From Paenibacillus agri (GTDB taxonomy: Bacteria; Bacillota; Bacilli; Paenibacillales; Paenibacillaceae): a DNA stretch of 64,000 bases. The notes beneath the pieces were generated by a model, which saw only the letters and a list, made by a program, of their open reading frames with translations, was not told where the DNA came from and did no database searches. The stretch lies in NCBI RefSeq assembly GCF_013359945.1, contig NZ_JABWCS010000210.1, forward strand, positions 62,001 to 126,000, written 5' to 3'. Made by a program: the position numbers and the translations under genes. Positions 36,682 through 45,431 of this stretch are shown one piece after another; within the stretch, counting starts at the first letter, position 1, and the number at the start of each line of letters is the position of its first letter.

Positions 36682-37464
36682 ATGAAGATAGCCCTTATTC
36701 AGCTTGATATAGCATTTGGTAATCCTGAGGCTAATTATGCTGCGGCAGAACGTAAAATTCGGGCGGCGGCGGAAGACAAGCCCGACTGCCTGATTCTCCC
36801 CGAGCTGTGGACGACGGGATATGACCTGACCCGGCTTGGAGAGATCGCCGATCCGGAAGGACGCACTACCAAGCAATTTATATCTGCACTTGCCAAACAA
36901 TACAGCATTAACATTGTGGCAGGTTCCGTAGCTAACAGACATCCCGGCGGCGGTGTGACCAATAGTATGTTCATTTTTAACCGTCAGGGTGAGCTGGCCG
37001 GGGAATACAGCAAGCTCCATCTGTTCCGGCTGATGGATGAGCATCTCTATCTTCAGCCAGGGGAAGCCAAAGGCTTGTTCACTCTGGACGGAGCATCCTG
37101 TGCCGGACTGATCTGCTACGATATTCGCTTCCCCGAATGGATTCGTGCCCACACCGTGCAAGGCGCCGAGATACTCTTCATCAGCGCCGAATGGCCGCTG
37201 CCGCGCCTGTCCCACTGGCGGGCGCTGCTGATCAGCCGCGCAATCGAGAACCAATGTTACGTCGTTGCCTGCAACCGGGCCGGAAGTGATCCGGCGAATA
37301 CCTTTGCAGGACATTCCATGATCATTGATCCTTGGGGTGAAGTCGTCTGCGAAGCTGCTGAAGGTGAGGAGATCGTTAGCGGTGTGATTGACTGGCAGAA
37401 GGTGCGTGAGGTACGGGCGCAGATCCCGGTGTTCTCGGACAGACGGCCTGATCTATACGTCTAA
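36682..37464 (+). CDS. Carbon-nitrogen hydrolase, omega-amidase type
   Basis: A 260-residue nitrilase-superfamily enzyme. The catalytic triad is visible: Glu in LPELWTTGYD (near 41), Lys in YSKLHLFRLMDEH (near 111) and Cys in GLICYDIRFPEW (near 145). The length and MDEH text fit the YafV/omega-amidase group that hydrolyses alpha-ketoglutaramate and related amides, e.g. in methionine salvage. Strong ribosome site AAGGAGGAGG; it ends at a large cruciform terminator. Confidence 0.9.
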   Translation: MKIALIQLDIAFGNPEANYAAAERKIRAAAEDKPDCLILPELWTTGYDLTRLGEIADPEGRTTKQFISALAKQYSINIVAGSVANRHPGGGVTNSMFIFNRQGELAGEYSKLHLFRLMDEHLYLQPGEAKGLFTLDGASCAGLICYDIRFPEWIRAHTVQGAEILFISAEWPLPRLSHWRALLISRAIENQCYVVACNRAGSDPANTFAGHSMIIDPWGEVVCEAAEGEEIVSGVIDWQKVREVRAQIPVFSDRRPDLYV

Positions 37465-37489
37465 ATTTAAAAGCAACCCATGTTGCATA

Positions 37490-37554
37490 CATACAGGAAG
37501 GGCGTTACAAGCACTGGTTTCTAACCAGTCCTCCGTAACGCCCTTCCTGTGTAC
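37490..37554. terminator. Bidirectional cruciform terminator
   Basis: ACAGGAAGGGCGTTAC is perfectly repeated in inverse as GTAACGCCCTTCCTGT, and the loop itself holds ACTGGTT/AACCAGT. It lies between two convergent genes. Confidence 0.85.
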
Positions 37555-37571
37555 TCTGTAATTTATCATAT

Positions 37572-38492
37572 CTACAACTGAGAATAACGTTCCCGCAGCA
37601 TTTGTGCGGTATCTTTAACACGCTGGTCGGTGTATTCCAGCTTATATCCCGTCTCCCGCTCTAGCCTGCCGGAAGGGATCAGCTCTGTCGCCCTGCGAGC
37701 CAAGGCCTCTCTGATCCCGCTACAGAAAGCCGCGGTGGTCGTTGGTCCGCCCAGCTCGCCCAGCCCGGCGATGGTCTCCGGGCGCACCTGCGGATAAGAT
37801 AAGCCGTGCTCCCCTGCGGCTGCGTCCTCATAGAAGCTGCGAATTAGTTCGCCTCGCTCCTGTCCCGAGCCGGAGACTACGACAAAGGCATGCACGAAGT
37901 AGGCCTGGCTCTGTCTGCGCTGGGCAATCCCGCAGAATTTGCGGCCGCCAATGGAGAGGTCGAAATCCCCCGGACAATAGGAGCCTACGACCTCCTTCGC
38001 CACAATCTGTGTCGCTGCCTCAGGATGACTTACGGCTACGGCTTCCGTAATTATTGCCGCCAGTAGCCGGAAATCGTCATGAAAGTCCTGCTTGCCGCGG
38101 CTTTTGGGCAGGATCAGGGACACGTTCACAATTCCGGCGTCCAATGGTACGGCCGCGCCGCCAGAATGCCGGACAGCCGTGCGGATGCCACGGCTCTCCA
38201 GCTTGTCCATTGTCCTGGCAGCCCCAGGCAGCTTGCTGTCCCGCAGTCCCAGGGCTACCCCGCCCGGATGGGTCCAGAGATGCAAAGAGGGGAGAATCAG
38301 GCCCGCGCCCACATCCCGGCATAACATCTCTTCAAAGGAGAACGGGAGCAACAAATCGCCACTTAGCGCGGAGGCCGGATACCGGCCCTCTCCGTTATTA
38401 TCTTCTTCGAGCAAATGCTCAAACAGCCCCATAACCGGCGGAAGCGGGCTTCCTTCCCCTTCAGTTTTCTTATCCATTGGTATCCTGTTCAT
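37572..38492 (-). CDS. lipL: Octanoyl-[GcvH]:protein N-octanoyltransferase
   Basis: A 306-residue member of the biotin/lipoate ligase fold. The segment EVVGSYCPGDFDLSIGGRKF with C173 is the LipL signature; LipL moves octanoyl groups from GcvH to the E2 subunits of lipoate-dependent dehydrogenases through a Cys thioester. The upstream RHSGGAAVPLD is the lipoyl-binding loop. It is slightly longer than the B. subtilis enzyme because of an N-terminal extension; ATG at 38492 or the second Met at residue 6 are both possible. Cytoplasmic, monocistronic. Confidence 0.88.
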   Translation of the reverse strand: MNRIPMDKKTEGEGSPLPPVMGLFEHLLEEDNNGEGRYPASALSGDLLLPFSFEEMLCRDVGAGLILPSLHLWTHPGGVALGLRDSKLPGAARTMDKLESRGIRTAVRHSGGAAVPLDAGIVNVSLILPKSRGKQDFHDDFRLLAAIITEAVAVSHPEAATQIVAKEVVGSYCPGDFDLSIGGRKFCGIAQRRQSQAYFVHAFVVVSGSGQERGELIRSFYEDAAAGEHGLSYPQVRPETIAGLGELGGPTTTAAFCSGIREALARRATELIPSGRLERETGYKLEYTDQRVKDTAQMLRERYSQL

Positions 38493-38722
38493 GAATAACC
38501 CCCGAGCGCAGTTATATGCTATATTCTGCCGTAATCATAATCTCATTGTAACCCATCTGCCTGCCCTCGCGAAGCTTGAAAAGAGCCTTCAATCACGCTA
38601 TCCTTAGCCATCGAGTTTAAATCACATAATCCTTGAATCTGACTCAACCTTAGGAATCTAATTAAGTTGACTTTTGGGTAATACTATATCAAACAACTAA
38701 TAACATTCAGGAGTGGTGCCGC

Positions 38723-39607
38723 ATGACAGCCGAACAGGCTCGTAAGGGCAGGCCGGCAAGCCAAACAGAGCAATGGGAGCACGCGCTGAATCTGCTGTAT
38801 TTCAACTTTCAAGATTATAGCAAGGAAGCGCTCCGCAAATTTGATGACGAGGATATCCATCAGGCCAGAGTGAACTGTCGCAAGCTCCTGACTCTGTTAG
38901 CCATACTTGATCCGAAGCATTCTTCTGGCCTGTACCCTATATTCAAAAAAGCCCAGAAACGGCTAGGTAAGGTCCGGGATGCCGATGTGCTAATCCAGTC
39001 GTTCAAGGAAAGAAGACAGCAGGCCAAGGCCGATGGCAAGCCCAAGACGGTCAAACTGCTAACAGCTGTCATCAAGCATCAAAAACACACGCGGAAAAAG
39101 TACCGTGAACAACTGGCCCAGGATCTGCCGAAGCTGACCAATTCTGCCCTGGACGAGCGATGGGCGGTTTTCCTGAGTACGCAATTAGAGAGCATGGTCG
39201 CAAGAAGAGATGCCAATGTGGTGATGCGTGAGCTAGAGGTAGCTTTTGAGCAGAGGAAACAAGCCTGTAAAGGCCTTTTCAAAGACCTGTCTTCTCCATC
39301 AGAAGAGGCTTTCGAGACACTCCACAAGCTGCGGATTGCTGCTAAGGAACTGCGGTACACGGCCGGAGCGGCCGCTTTTACACTGGACCCGAAGTTTCAG
39401 GCCGATGAGGGCATCTATAAAGACGTTCAGGCACAGCTGGGGGAAATCAACGATAAGCGGATCTGGTTACAGACCTTGAATGAGATTGGCCGGAAAAAAC
39501 TTGATGTTGGTAAAAAAACTTGGGAAGCCTTCACGGGTGAACTGCGGGCAGAGGTGCTGGAGGCATTGCAGCATAATCGTGTACTTCCTGTCGGGGATAG
39601 CAAATAA
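38723..39607 (+). CDS. CHAD domain protein
   Basis: A 294-residue, highly basic, all-helical protein with the two halves typical of CHAD (DDEDIHQARVNCRKLLTLLAIL near residue 40 and EAFETLHKLRIAAKELRYTAGA near 200). CHAD domains bind polyphosphate. Ribosome site CAGGAG before ATG. No linked polyphosphate kinase or CYTH gene is nearby, so its role here is open. Confidence 0.88.
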   Translation: MTAEQARKGRPASQTEQWEHALNLLYFNFQDYSKEALRKFDDEDIHQARVNCRKLLTLLAILDPKHSSGLYPIFKKAQKRLGKVRDADVLIQSFKERRQQAKADGKPKTVKLLTAVIKHQKHTRKKYREQLAQDLPKLTNSALDERWAVFLSTQLESMVARRDANVVMRELEVAFEQRKQACKGLFKDLSSPSEEAFETLHKLRIAAKELRYTAGAAAFTLDPKFQADEGIYKDVQAQLGEINDKRIWLQTLNEIGRKKLDVGKKTWEAFTGELRAEVLEALQHNRVLPVGDSK

Positions 39608-39625
39608 ACTCTGCACAAGTATTCC

Positions 39626-39669
39626 AAAAAAGGCGTGAAAGACAGGTTATCATCCTGCCCTTCACGCCT
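39626..39669. terminator. Bidirectional terminator between CHAD and thioredoxin genes
   Basis: AGGCGTGAA pairs with TTCACGCCT, with an inner ACAGG/CCTG extension, preceded by six A residues that serve the minus strand as a T run. Confidence 0.75.
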
Positions 39670-39679
39670 CTAACTTAGT

Positions 39680-40018
39680 TTAATGATTTGCTTTCGCACC
39701 GCTATATTTATTCAACACACCTTGGTAGACAGCTTTTGGCTGAAGACCGACCAGCTTTTCCATCGGCTGACCGTCCTTGTAGACAATCACTGTGGGCAGC
39801 CCCATCACTTTAGCTTCCGAAGCCAGCTCCGGCAGATTGTCACAATTGACCTTGGCGATGGTTACCTCTTCCCTATACTCTCCGTCCAGCTCCTCCAGCA
39901 ATGGCAGCAAAACCTTGCAAGGCGGGCACCAGGGTGCTCCGTAATCTACCAGCACTACACCTTCACCGCTTAGTTTTGACCGCAGACTATCAGCTTTCTC
40001 TACCTCCAGAATAGCCAT
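39680..40018 (-). CDS. Thioredoxin
   Basis: A 112-residue thioredoxin with active site WCPPC (C31, C34), the WCPPC variant rather than WCGPC, and the cis-proline segment GLPTVIVYKDG. It starts two bases after the stop of the MerR gene, so it is produced from the MerR-type promoter upstream. It is probably an inducible, stress-specific thioredoxin rather than the housekeeping trxA. Confidence 0.9.
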   Translation of the reverse strand: MAILEVEKADSLRSKLSGEGVVLVDYGAPWCPPCKVLLPLLEELDGEYREEVTIAKVNCDNLPELASEAKVMGLPTVIVYKDGQPMEKLVGLQPKAVYQGVLNKYSGAKANH

Positions 40019-40020
40019 AC

Positions 40021-40413
40021 TTATTCCCTCCCATGTTCCTTATCTATAAGGATATCCTGATCATGCTGTTCTTCCAGAATCGAAGATATCCGCTGCTCCA
40101 GATTCAGCTTGATCTGGTTCAATTGCAGGATCTGCTTTTCAATCTCTTCCAGTTTACTTTGGTACACCGGCATCACTTCCGCACAGAAGGACTCTTTATT
40201 CTTCAGTACACAATTCAGGAAACCGGCAATCTCCTCCGTGGATAATCCAAGATTCAAATACAATTTGATGCTCTCCACAGTCTCTATAGCAAGCGGCGAA
40301 TATTCCCGATAACCGTTGGCCTGACGGACCGGTGCAATTAAGCCCTGACTTTCATAATAACGCAATGAACGGACACTAACACCTGTCTGGCGTGCAAGCT
40401 CACCTATTTTCAT
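40021..40413 (-). CDS. MerR-family regulator of a thioredoxin
   Basis: A 130-residue MerR protein: N-terminal helix-turn-helix and wing (MKIGELARQTGVSVRSLRYYESQGLI, YREYSPLA) and a coiled-coil dimer helix from about 75 to 112. Two cysteines, in NCVLKNKESFC, sit nine residues apart at the start of that helix and could be a redox or metal sensor. It is autoregulated in all likelihood: a perfect dyad occupies the 20-base spacer of its own promoter. Confidence 0.9.
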   Translation of the reverse strand: MKIGELARQTGVSVRSLRYYESQGLIAPVRQANGYREYSPLAIETVESIKLYLNLGLSTEEIAGFLNCVLKNKESFCAEVMPVYQSKLEEIEKQILQLNQIKLNLEQRISSILEEQHDQDILIDKEHGRE

Positions 40414-40451
40414 GGCATTCTCCCCGGGTTCATGAGAAATGGTCTACACAT

Positions 40452-40483
40452 AGTATAAACCCTCACATCAGTGTGAGGGTCAA
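40452..40483 (-). promoter_or_regulatory. MerR-type promoter with operator in a long spacer
   Basis: Minus strand: TTGACC (40483-40478) and TATACT (40457-40452) are 20 bases apart, longer than the usual 17. ACCCTCACA/TGTGAGGGT (40459-40480, 4-base centre) fills the spacer. This layout is diagnostic of MerR-family activation by DNA untwisting. Confidence 0.85.
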
Positions 40484-40507
40484 TCTATTTTTTTGAAAAG
40501 AAACCTC

Positions 40508-41713
40508 CTAATCCGATGTTGTGCTTGAGGCCCCATAATCTTCAATATTCAGCTTTACCTCATAAGTAATCGGCACACTACTGAAGACCGTATCCCAGTT
40601 CGTCTTCACTTTGTTCCATACGGACGGATGCTGAATCTGCAGACTCTTACCGAATCCGGCAACATCTGCCTGGAGTTCATGCTGCATTTTGCGCACAGTG
40701 TTCTTGACCATATCCTGCACCTTCTTCTCCAGTGTCTCTCTCGCCTTCCGTATGGTTCCACCCACCAGCCTCTCTCCGCCGGCAAAGTAAGCCTCGGCAA
40801 TTCTGCCTTTCGATTCTATGAGGACGTGGAAGGCGATCTTGTCTCCATTTACGCTGGCCTTGATCTTGCTGTCCATCCCTGTAATCTCATACGTGACGAG
40901 CTTGTTATTGTCAGAACTGTAGGTTTTGACGGAACCGCCCTCCCCTTTTCCTGTTAGCCAGACCAATCCATCCAGTTCCGCTTCGTCCAGGAAACCGCCG
41001 AGCTTTCCGGTAGATCCCTTGATAACCGCTACTCCCGAAAACTTGGTTTCCTTGCCCGATACAACCACATTTTGCAGGGCAAAGCTGGTATGACCGTGCA
41101 GCGGACCTACCACCTTCGCCATCGATACAGGCTCCCATATCCTTGTGATCCTCCTCCGGTTATTGAAGGTTCCATTCAGCACAAAAGCAGGGGTCTGACC
41201 CGGGAGCGAATCGCGAAAGACCTCTCGCGCCTTGCCTTTACTGATGAACAGCAGCACACTTGGCCGAATATCGTTATCTCTGCTGAAGAATTCAATGAGT
41301 TCGGAGAGCTTCGTTGTCCGTGCAAGCTCTTCTCCAATGACAATGGTCTTCAAATGATGGCCGATGGGAAGGCGATTGGATCGCAGAGAGAGCTCACGTA
41401 CTGCCTCAAAGATAGAATCGCCAGTCTGCGTAGCATTATAGTAGTTTTTGGACTGGGCTCCCTCCTTTTTGGAACCGATAGCACCTTGAGGAATGAGAAA
41501 TTGATAGGTACAGGAAACTTTATTTCGCTTCGGGTATTCTCCGCCTTTCTGCGCAAGATCCTGCTCAGTCTCCGTTTCTTCCGCGACATCCAGAGCGACT
41601 CCCGCTTCCAGGTTAACATCCTCAATCGGCGAGCTACTCCAACAGGAAGAGAGCAGCAGACAAGCAACGATCAGCAGACTCAGACTACTGCCTTGCTTCA
41701 ACAAATGCTTCAT
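40508..41713 (-). CDS. Spore germinant receptor C subunit (GerC lipoprotein), cluster 2
   Basis: A 401-residue Ger(x)C lipoprotein with lipobox LSSC (Cys 24) followed by WSSSPIEDVNLEAGVALDV and the C-terminal HELQADVAGFGKSLQIQHPSVW. Longer than the cluster 1 and 3 versions because of an insert after residue 45. It overlaps the gerB stop by four bases and closes the A-B-C operon. Confidence 0.9.
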   Translation of the reverse strand: MKHLLKQGSSLSLLIVACLLLSSCWSSSPIEDVNLEAGVALDVAEETETEQDLAQKGGEYPKRNKVSCTYQFLIPQGAIGSKKEGAQSKNYYNATQTGDSIFEAVRELSLRSNRLPIGHHLKTIVIGEELARTTKLSELIEFFSRDNDIRPSVLLFISKGKAREVFRDSLPGQTPAFVLNGTFNNRRRITRIWEPVSMAKVVGPLHGHTSFALQNVVVSGKETKFSGVAVIKGSTGKLGGFLDEAELDGLVWLTGKGEGGSVKTYSSDNNKLVTYEITGMDSKIKASVNGDKIAFHVLIESKGRIAEAYFAGGERLVGGTIRKARETLEKKVQDMVKNTVRKMQHELQADVAGFGKSLQIQHPSVWNKVKTNWDTVFSSVPITYEVKLNIEDYGASSTTSD

Positions 41714-42795
41714 GAGCGTGCCCCCCTAAGACGTGCAATGATTAATAGCGGCAGCGGCAGCACCCCGAACAGAAAGAATGACCAGTTGCCAATTCCTGCA
41801 CCAAAGGCAAATAGCCCATTCAGACTACGAGGAATTTCTGTCACGATATATATAACGGGAAGCAGGGCAAATAAACAGTGGTTCAGAGGGATCTTCGTCA
41901 ATTGTGACAACCCGAGTGCTGCTCCATAGAAGGCAATGCAGAAGGTGCAAAAAATCTGCATAATCCAGATGGTCAGCCATAAGGATTCGAAACGCTCGAA
42001 CACCAGATAGTTCACTTCAAAGCTGCGAATAAGGTCAATGAAAGGCCATGTCCGGGTAACCACACCATCTACAGAAAAGGCTCCGATACAAAGTACAACT
42101 GCCACAATGTAAAAAACCATAGCGATTAGTGTAGCAGAAACAACTACCTTCATCGTCTTTTTCGGCTTATCCATAAAAGCAACCAGAAAGAGTAGGGCTT
42201 CCCCAGAGGTAAAGGTCAGGGCCGTTGGCTTAATAGACCGCCAAACCGGACTCATGCCCTGCCCCAGTACAGGGCGCAAATTGTTGATATCGAAGACCTG
42301 CAGACTGAGCAGACTCACGCCAAAGAACACGGTCCAGGTAATGGGAATCATCAACCGGCACATGCGAGAGATCGCATTGATCCCTCCCCTGCATAGATAA
42401 AGGGCGACCCACATGAAGATACCGGCAATAGCCCAACCAGGTGTTCCTTCCAGCAGAATAAAGACAGTCACTTCCTGCACATTACGCATCTCATAGCTGC
42501 CAATACACACAAAGTAACCAATGAGCACCACTCCCAGCAGGATTGCCAGCGGACGACCGATAATCTTCCCACTGTATTGATAAATGGTCTGCCCAGGGAA
42601 GCGCTGGCTGAGTCTGGCAATAATCAGTCCTGTAATCATGGAGAGTAGCCCTCCAAGGATTACAGAAATCCAGACATCAGGGGTTCCTGCCCGCTCAACA
42701 GTGGTCCGAGGAAGGGTAAACACACCTGCTGCAAGTACATAGTTCACCACAATAATGATTAACTCGGTCGTTGTTATCCGGTCCCTCGTTTCCAT
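41710..42795 (-). CDS. Spore germinant receptor B subunit (GerB), cluster 2
   Basis: About 361 residues, ten hydrophobic segments, APC-like GerB fold (N-terminus METRDRITTTELIIIVVNYVLAAGVFTLPR). The start is ATG 42795, 12 bases after GGAGGTG; the earlier GTG overlaps the ribosome site. It lies 39 bases below gerA and overlaps gerC. Confidence 0.9.
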   Translation of the reverse strand: METRDRITTTELIIIVVNYVLAAGVFTLPRTTVERAGTPDVWISVILGGLLSMITGLIIARLSQRFPGQTIYQYSGKIIGRPLAILLGVVLIGYFVCIGSYEMRNVQEVTVFILLEGTPGWAIAGIFMWVALYLCRGGINAISRMCRLMIPITWTVFFGVSLLSLQVFDINNLRPVLGQGMSPVWRSIKPTALTFTSGEALLFLVAFMDKPKKTMKVVVSATLIAMVFYIVAVVLCIGAFSVDGVVTRTWPFIDLIRSFEVNYLVFERFESLWLTIWIMQIFCTFCIAFYGAALGLSQLTKIPLNHCLFALLPVIYIVTEIPRSLNGLFAFGAGIGNWSFFLFGVLPLPLLIIARLRGARS

Positions 42796-42834
42796 ATTTA
42801 AGCCTTTCACCTCCGTTGCTTTGATTAAGTTTGC

Positions 42835-44610
42835 TTAGCCTTTCCGGATCGGGTCTTTCGGCTTCAATAGCGCAGGGCGGCGCTTAAGCAGATGCAGCGG
42901 CAGCCTGATAATAAAATCCTTCCAGTCCCTTAGATGAGAGGGCACCATCAACCCCAAATAAGGTACCCCAAAGCTCTTCAGCCTGATTAAATGACTGCTC
43001 AGTAGCAGAAAGAACATGATAACACCGTACATCCCGAACACCGCTGCGAAGAACATCGCCACGAAGCGCAGCAGCCGCAGAGTGATACCCGCACTGTACA
43101 TCGGCATGGCGAAGGAAGAGATGGCTGTAACTGCAACGACGATTACGAGAATAGGGCTGACAATTCCCGCCTCTACCGCAGCCTGACCGATGATCAGACC
43201 GCCGACGATCCCCATTGCCGGGCCAATCGGCTTGGGCAGCCGCAGACCCGCCTCCCTTAGTATTTCAATGGATACCTCCATAATCAGCGCCTCAATTAAC
43301 GAGGGAAAGGGGACGCCCTGACGGGAACTGATGATAGATATCACCAGCTTGGTCGGAATTAGACCGGGATGAAAAGAAAGAAAGGATATATACAAAGCCG
43401 GGGCAAACAAAGAGACTAATGCCGCGAAGAACCGCAATGTCCGTAGCAGAGACCCTGCCATCCAGCGGTCAAAATAATCTTCGGGCGATTGCAGCAGCAT
43501 CCCGAACGTCACCGGCATAATCAAGGCAAAGGGGGTCCCATCCAGCAAGATCGCAGCTCTTCCCTCCAGCATGGCAGCCATTACACGGTCAGGTCGTTCG
43601 GTATTCTGAATCTGTTGAAAGGGACTAAGAAAGTCATCCTCGATCAGTTGCTCTACAAAACCGGACTCTTGTACATCATCAATATCTATCGTGAGCAGCC
43701 TGCGTTTGATCTCCTCCACCAGTGCCTCATTGGCTATATCCCGGATATAGGTGAGAACAAGCTCCTTCTCCACTCTTTTGCCTACGGTAAAAGAAATCAT
43801 TGCCAGTTCCGTGTTCTGCCCATGCCTTCTCAGCATGGCCGTATTATCACTGAGCGTCTCATTAAAGCCAATACGCGAACCTCGCAGTAGCGCTTCAGAT
43901 ACCGGCTCTTCCCCGCCTCTTGTTCTGCCTTTGGGCGTGCCCAGCACGAACAATTCCTTCATGCCGTCCACCATCAGCACAGCAGAACCAAACAGTACCT
44001 TTTTCAGTGATTTTACCGGATCAATAGTGTACTCAATCTCCGAGACATGAATGATTCGCTCAACAATAATCCGTTTCAGTTCCTCCGCTTCTGGTGCCTC
44101 GGTCATCCCTTCAAAGGGTAGAACCGCATTCATCAATGGCCTCAGGATGTTGCGGTCCATGCTGTCCTTGTCCGTCAAGCCATCCACGAACAGCAGCACA
44201 GCCTTGATCTGTAGAGCTCCGATACGTAGCTCTCTGATATTTACATCCGCCATATCGCTGCTGATCTCCTTGAATAACCGAAGGTCCTTGTCAACATTGC
44301 CTGTATAGGATTGGTCTGGATTCTCTTGTTCATCATTATTTCCAGATCCACCACTGTCATCTTTTCCTGCAATGAATGTAGTTTTGTTCGACTTCGTACC
44401 TTCTGCACCTTTTGTGCCTTTTAAAGAAGTTGCTCCACCATCCTTGTTTAAGGCGGCTTTAGCTTTCTGGCCCCGTTTGCTGACTTTCCCCTCAAATGTT
44501 CTGATCCAATCCACTGTCAGTGTGATAACTATGGGGACAATCAGAAGAATAAGTCCCTGGAACATGACGCTCCAGCCGGGGAACCACCCCGTGATCACGC
44601 TCCACATCAT
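42835..44610 (-). CDS. Spore germinant receptor A subunit (GerA), cluster 2, extended
   Basis: About 591 residues. The core (from about residue 110) matches GerA, with VDGLTDKDSMDRNILRPLMNAVL and FPSLIEALIMEVSIEILREAG. It has an extra N-terminus: a membrane helix (about 15-36) and a Lys/Gly/Asn-rich linker before the usual soluble domain. The start was set at ATG 44610 after GCAGGAGG; ATG 44640 is the longer option. First gene of an A-B-C operon without a D gene. A terminator only 36 bases upstream leaves little room for a promoter. Confidence 0.88.
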   Translation of the reverse strand: MMWSVITGWFPGWSVMFQGLILLIVPIVITLTVDWIRTFEGKVSKRGQKAKAALNKDGGATSLKGTKGAEGTKSNKTTFIAGKDDSGGSGNNDEQENPDQSYTGNVDKDLRLFKEISSDMADVNIRELRIGALQIKAVLLFVDGLTDKDSMDRNILRPLMNAVLPFEGMTEAPEAEELKRIIVERIIHVSEIEYTIDPVKSLKKVLFGSAVLMVDGMKELFVLGTPKGRTRGGEEPVSEALLRGSRIGFNETLSDNTAMLRRHGQNTELAMISFTVGKRVEKELVLTYIRDIANEALVEEIKRRLLTIDIDDVQESGFVEQLIEDDFLSPFQQIQNTERPDRVMAAMLEGRAAILLDGTPFALIMPVTFGMLLQSPEDYFDRWMAGSLLRTLRFFAALVSLFAPALYISFLSFHPGLIPTKLVISIISSRQGVPFPSLIEALIMEVSIEILREAGLRLPKPIGPAMGIVGGLIIGQAAVEAGIVSPILVIVVAVTAISSFAMPMYSAGITLRLLRFVAMFFAAVFGMYGVIMFFLLLSSHLIRLKSFGVPYLGLMVPSHLRDWKDFIIRLPLHLLKRRPALLKPKDPIRKG

Positions 44611-44675
44611 TACCGCCTCCTGCTTAAGAGCTGTAGCCATATTTTCACCAAAGCAGGATTATTCATGCACACATA

Positions 44676-44718
44676 CAAAAAGAGTCCAGTCTGCGGGGAT
44701 TCCACAGCTGGACTCTTT
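44676..44718 (-). terminator. Terminator of the ThuA-like gene
   Basis: Minus strand: AAAGAGTCCAG pairs with CTGGACTCTTT and continues TTGT. Confidence 0.8.
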
Positions 44719-44751
44719 CCAGGGTCATACTATCTTATAACCGTATGATAA

Positions 44752-45387
44752 CTATAGCCGGGCCGCAGCCCATAATCCGCTCCGCAGGATCAATTGGCGG
44801 AACGGCTCTACCGAGAAGGATGGCAGATGATGTCCAGGCATGAGATAGACGACACGCCCTTGGCCGAATCCATGACACCAAGCCGCTTCTCTCGTAGCTC
44901 CTTCATGGAGATACTGCGCCAGCACCGTTGTCTTGAAATGCGGCTGCATTTCAAAATAATACGGCTCATCGTCAATAGCGAATGCCTCGATGCCCTGCAC
45001 AATCGGATGATCCGGCTGCGGGAATTCGATTTGGAGCGTCGTATATTCTGGATGGTGGGTGAAATATCCGCCCAGCACCGTGCCAAGCTCCTGCGTACGC
45101 TGCATGGAGATTCCGTTATGTACGACAAGGAGTCCGCCTCCTCCGGCGACAAAAGAAATCAGAGCCGCGGTTTGCTGTGGAGAAAGCGGCTGATCTGAAA
45201 ATTCGGTATAAGAAATGATAAGTTCATAGCCAGCCAGGGTCTCGGGATTCAGAGAATCTAGGTCCTCGGTGCAATGCACCTCCACCTCACCTCTGAAGAT
45301 ATCTTCAAATTCACGATCTACATCCTTGAACGGGTGATACTTTACATTGGAGTAGCTGCCCAAAGCTAGCGCTTTTATTGTAGTCAT
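44752..45387 (-). CDS. ThuA-domain protein
   Basis: A 211-residue glutamine-amidotransferase-like fold of the ThuA type (trehalose-utilisation family), with LLVVHNGISMQRTQELGTVLGGYFTHHPEYTTLQIEF near residue 95 and WCHGFGQGRVVYLMPGHHL near residue 168. ThuA proteins often act with oxidoreductases on keto-sugars. It is 44 bases below the SDR gene on the same strand and is probably co-transcribed with it. Confidence 0.88.
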   Translation of the reverse strand: MTTIKALALGSYSNVKYHPFKDVDREFEDIFRGEVEVHCTEDLDSLNPETLAGYELIISYTEFSDQPLSPQQTAALISFVAGGGGLLVVHNGISMQRTQELGTVLGGYFTHHPEYTTLQIEFPQPDHPIVQGIEAFAIDDEPYYFEMQPHFKTTVLAQYLHEGATREAAWCHGFGQGRVVYLMPGHHLPSFSVEPFRQLILRSGLWAAARL

Positions 45388-45431
45388 TTGTACACATCCT
45401 TAAGTTAGAATATTTACCTCTTCACTACAGC

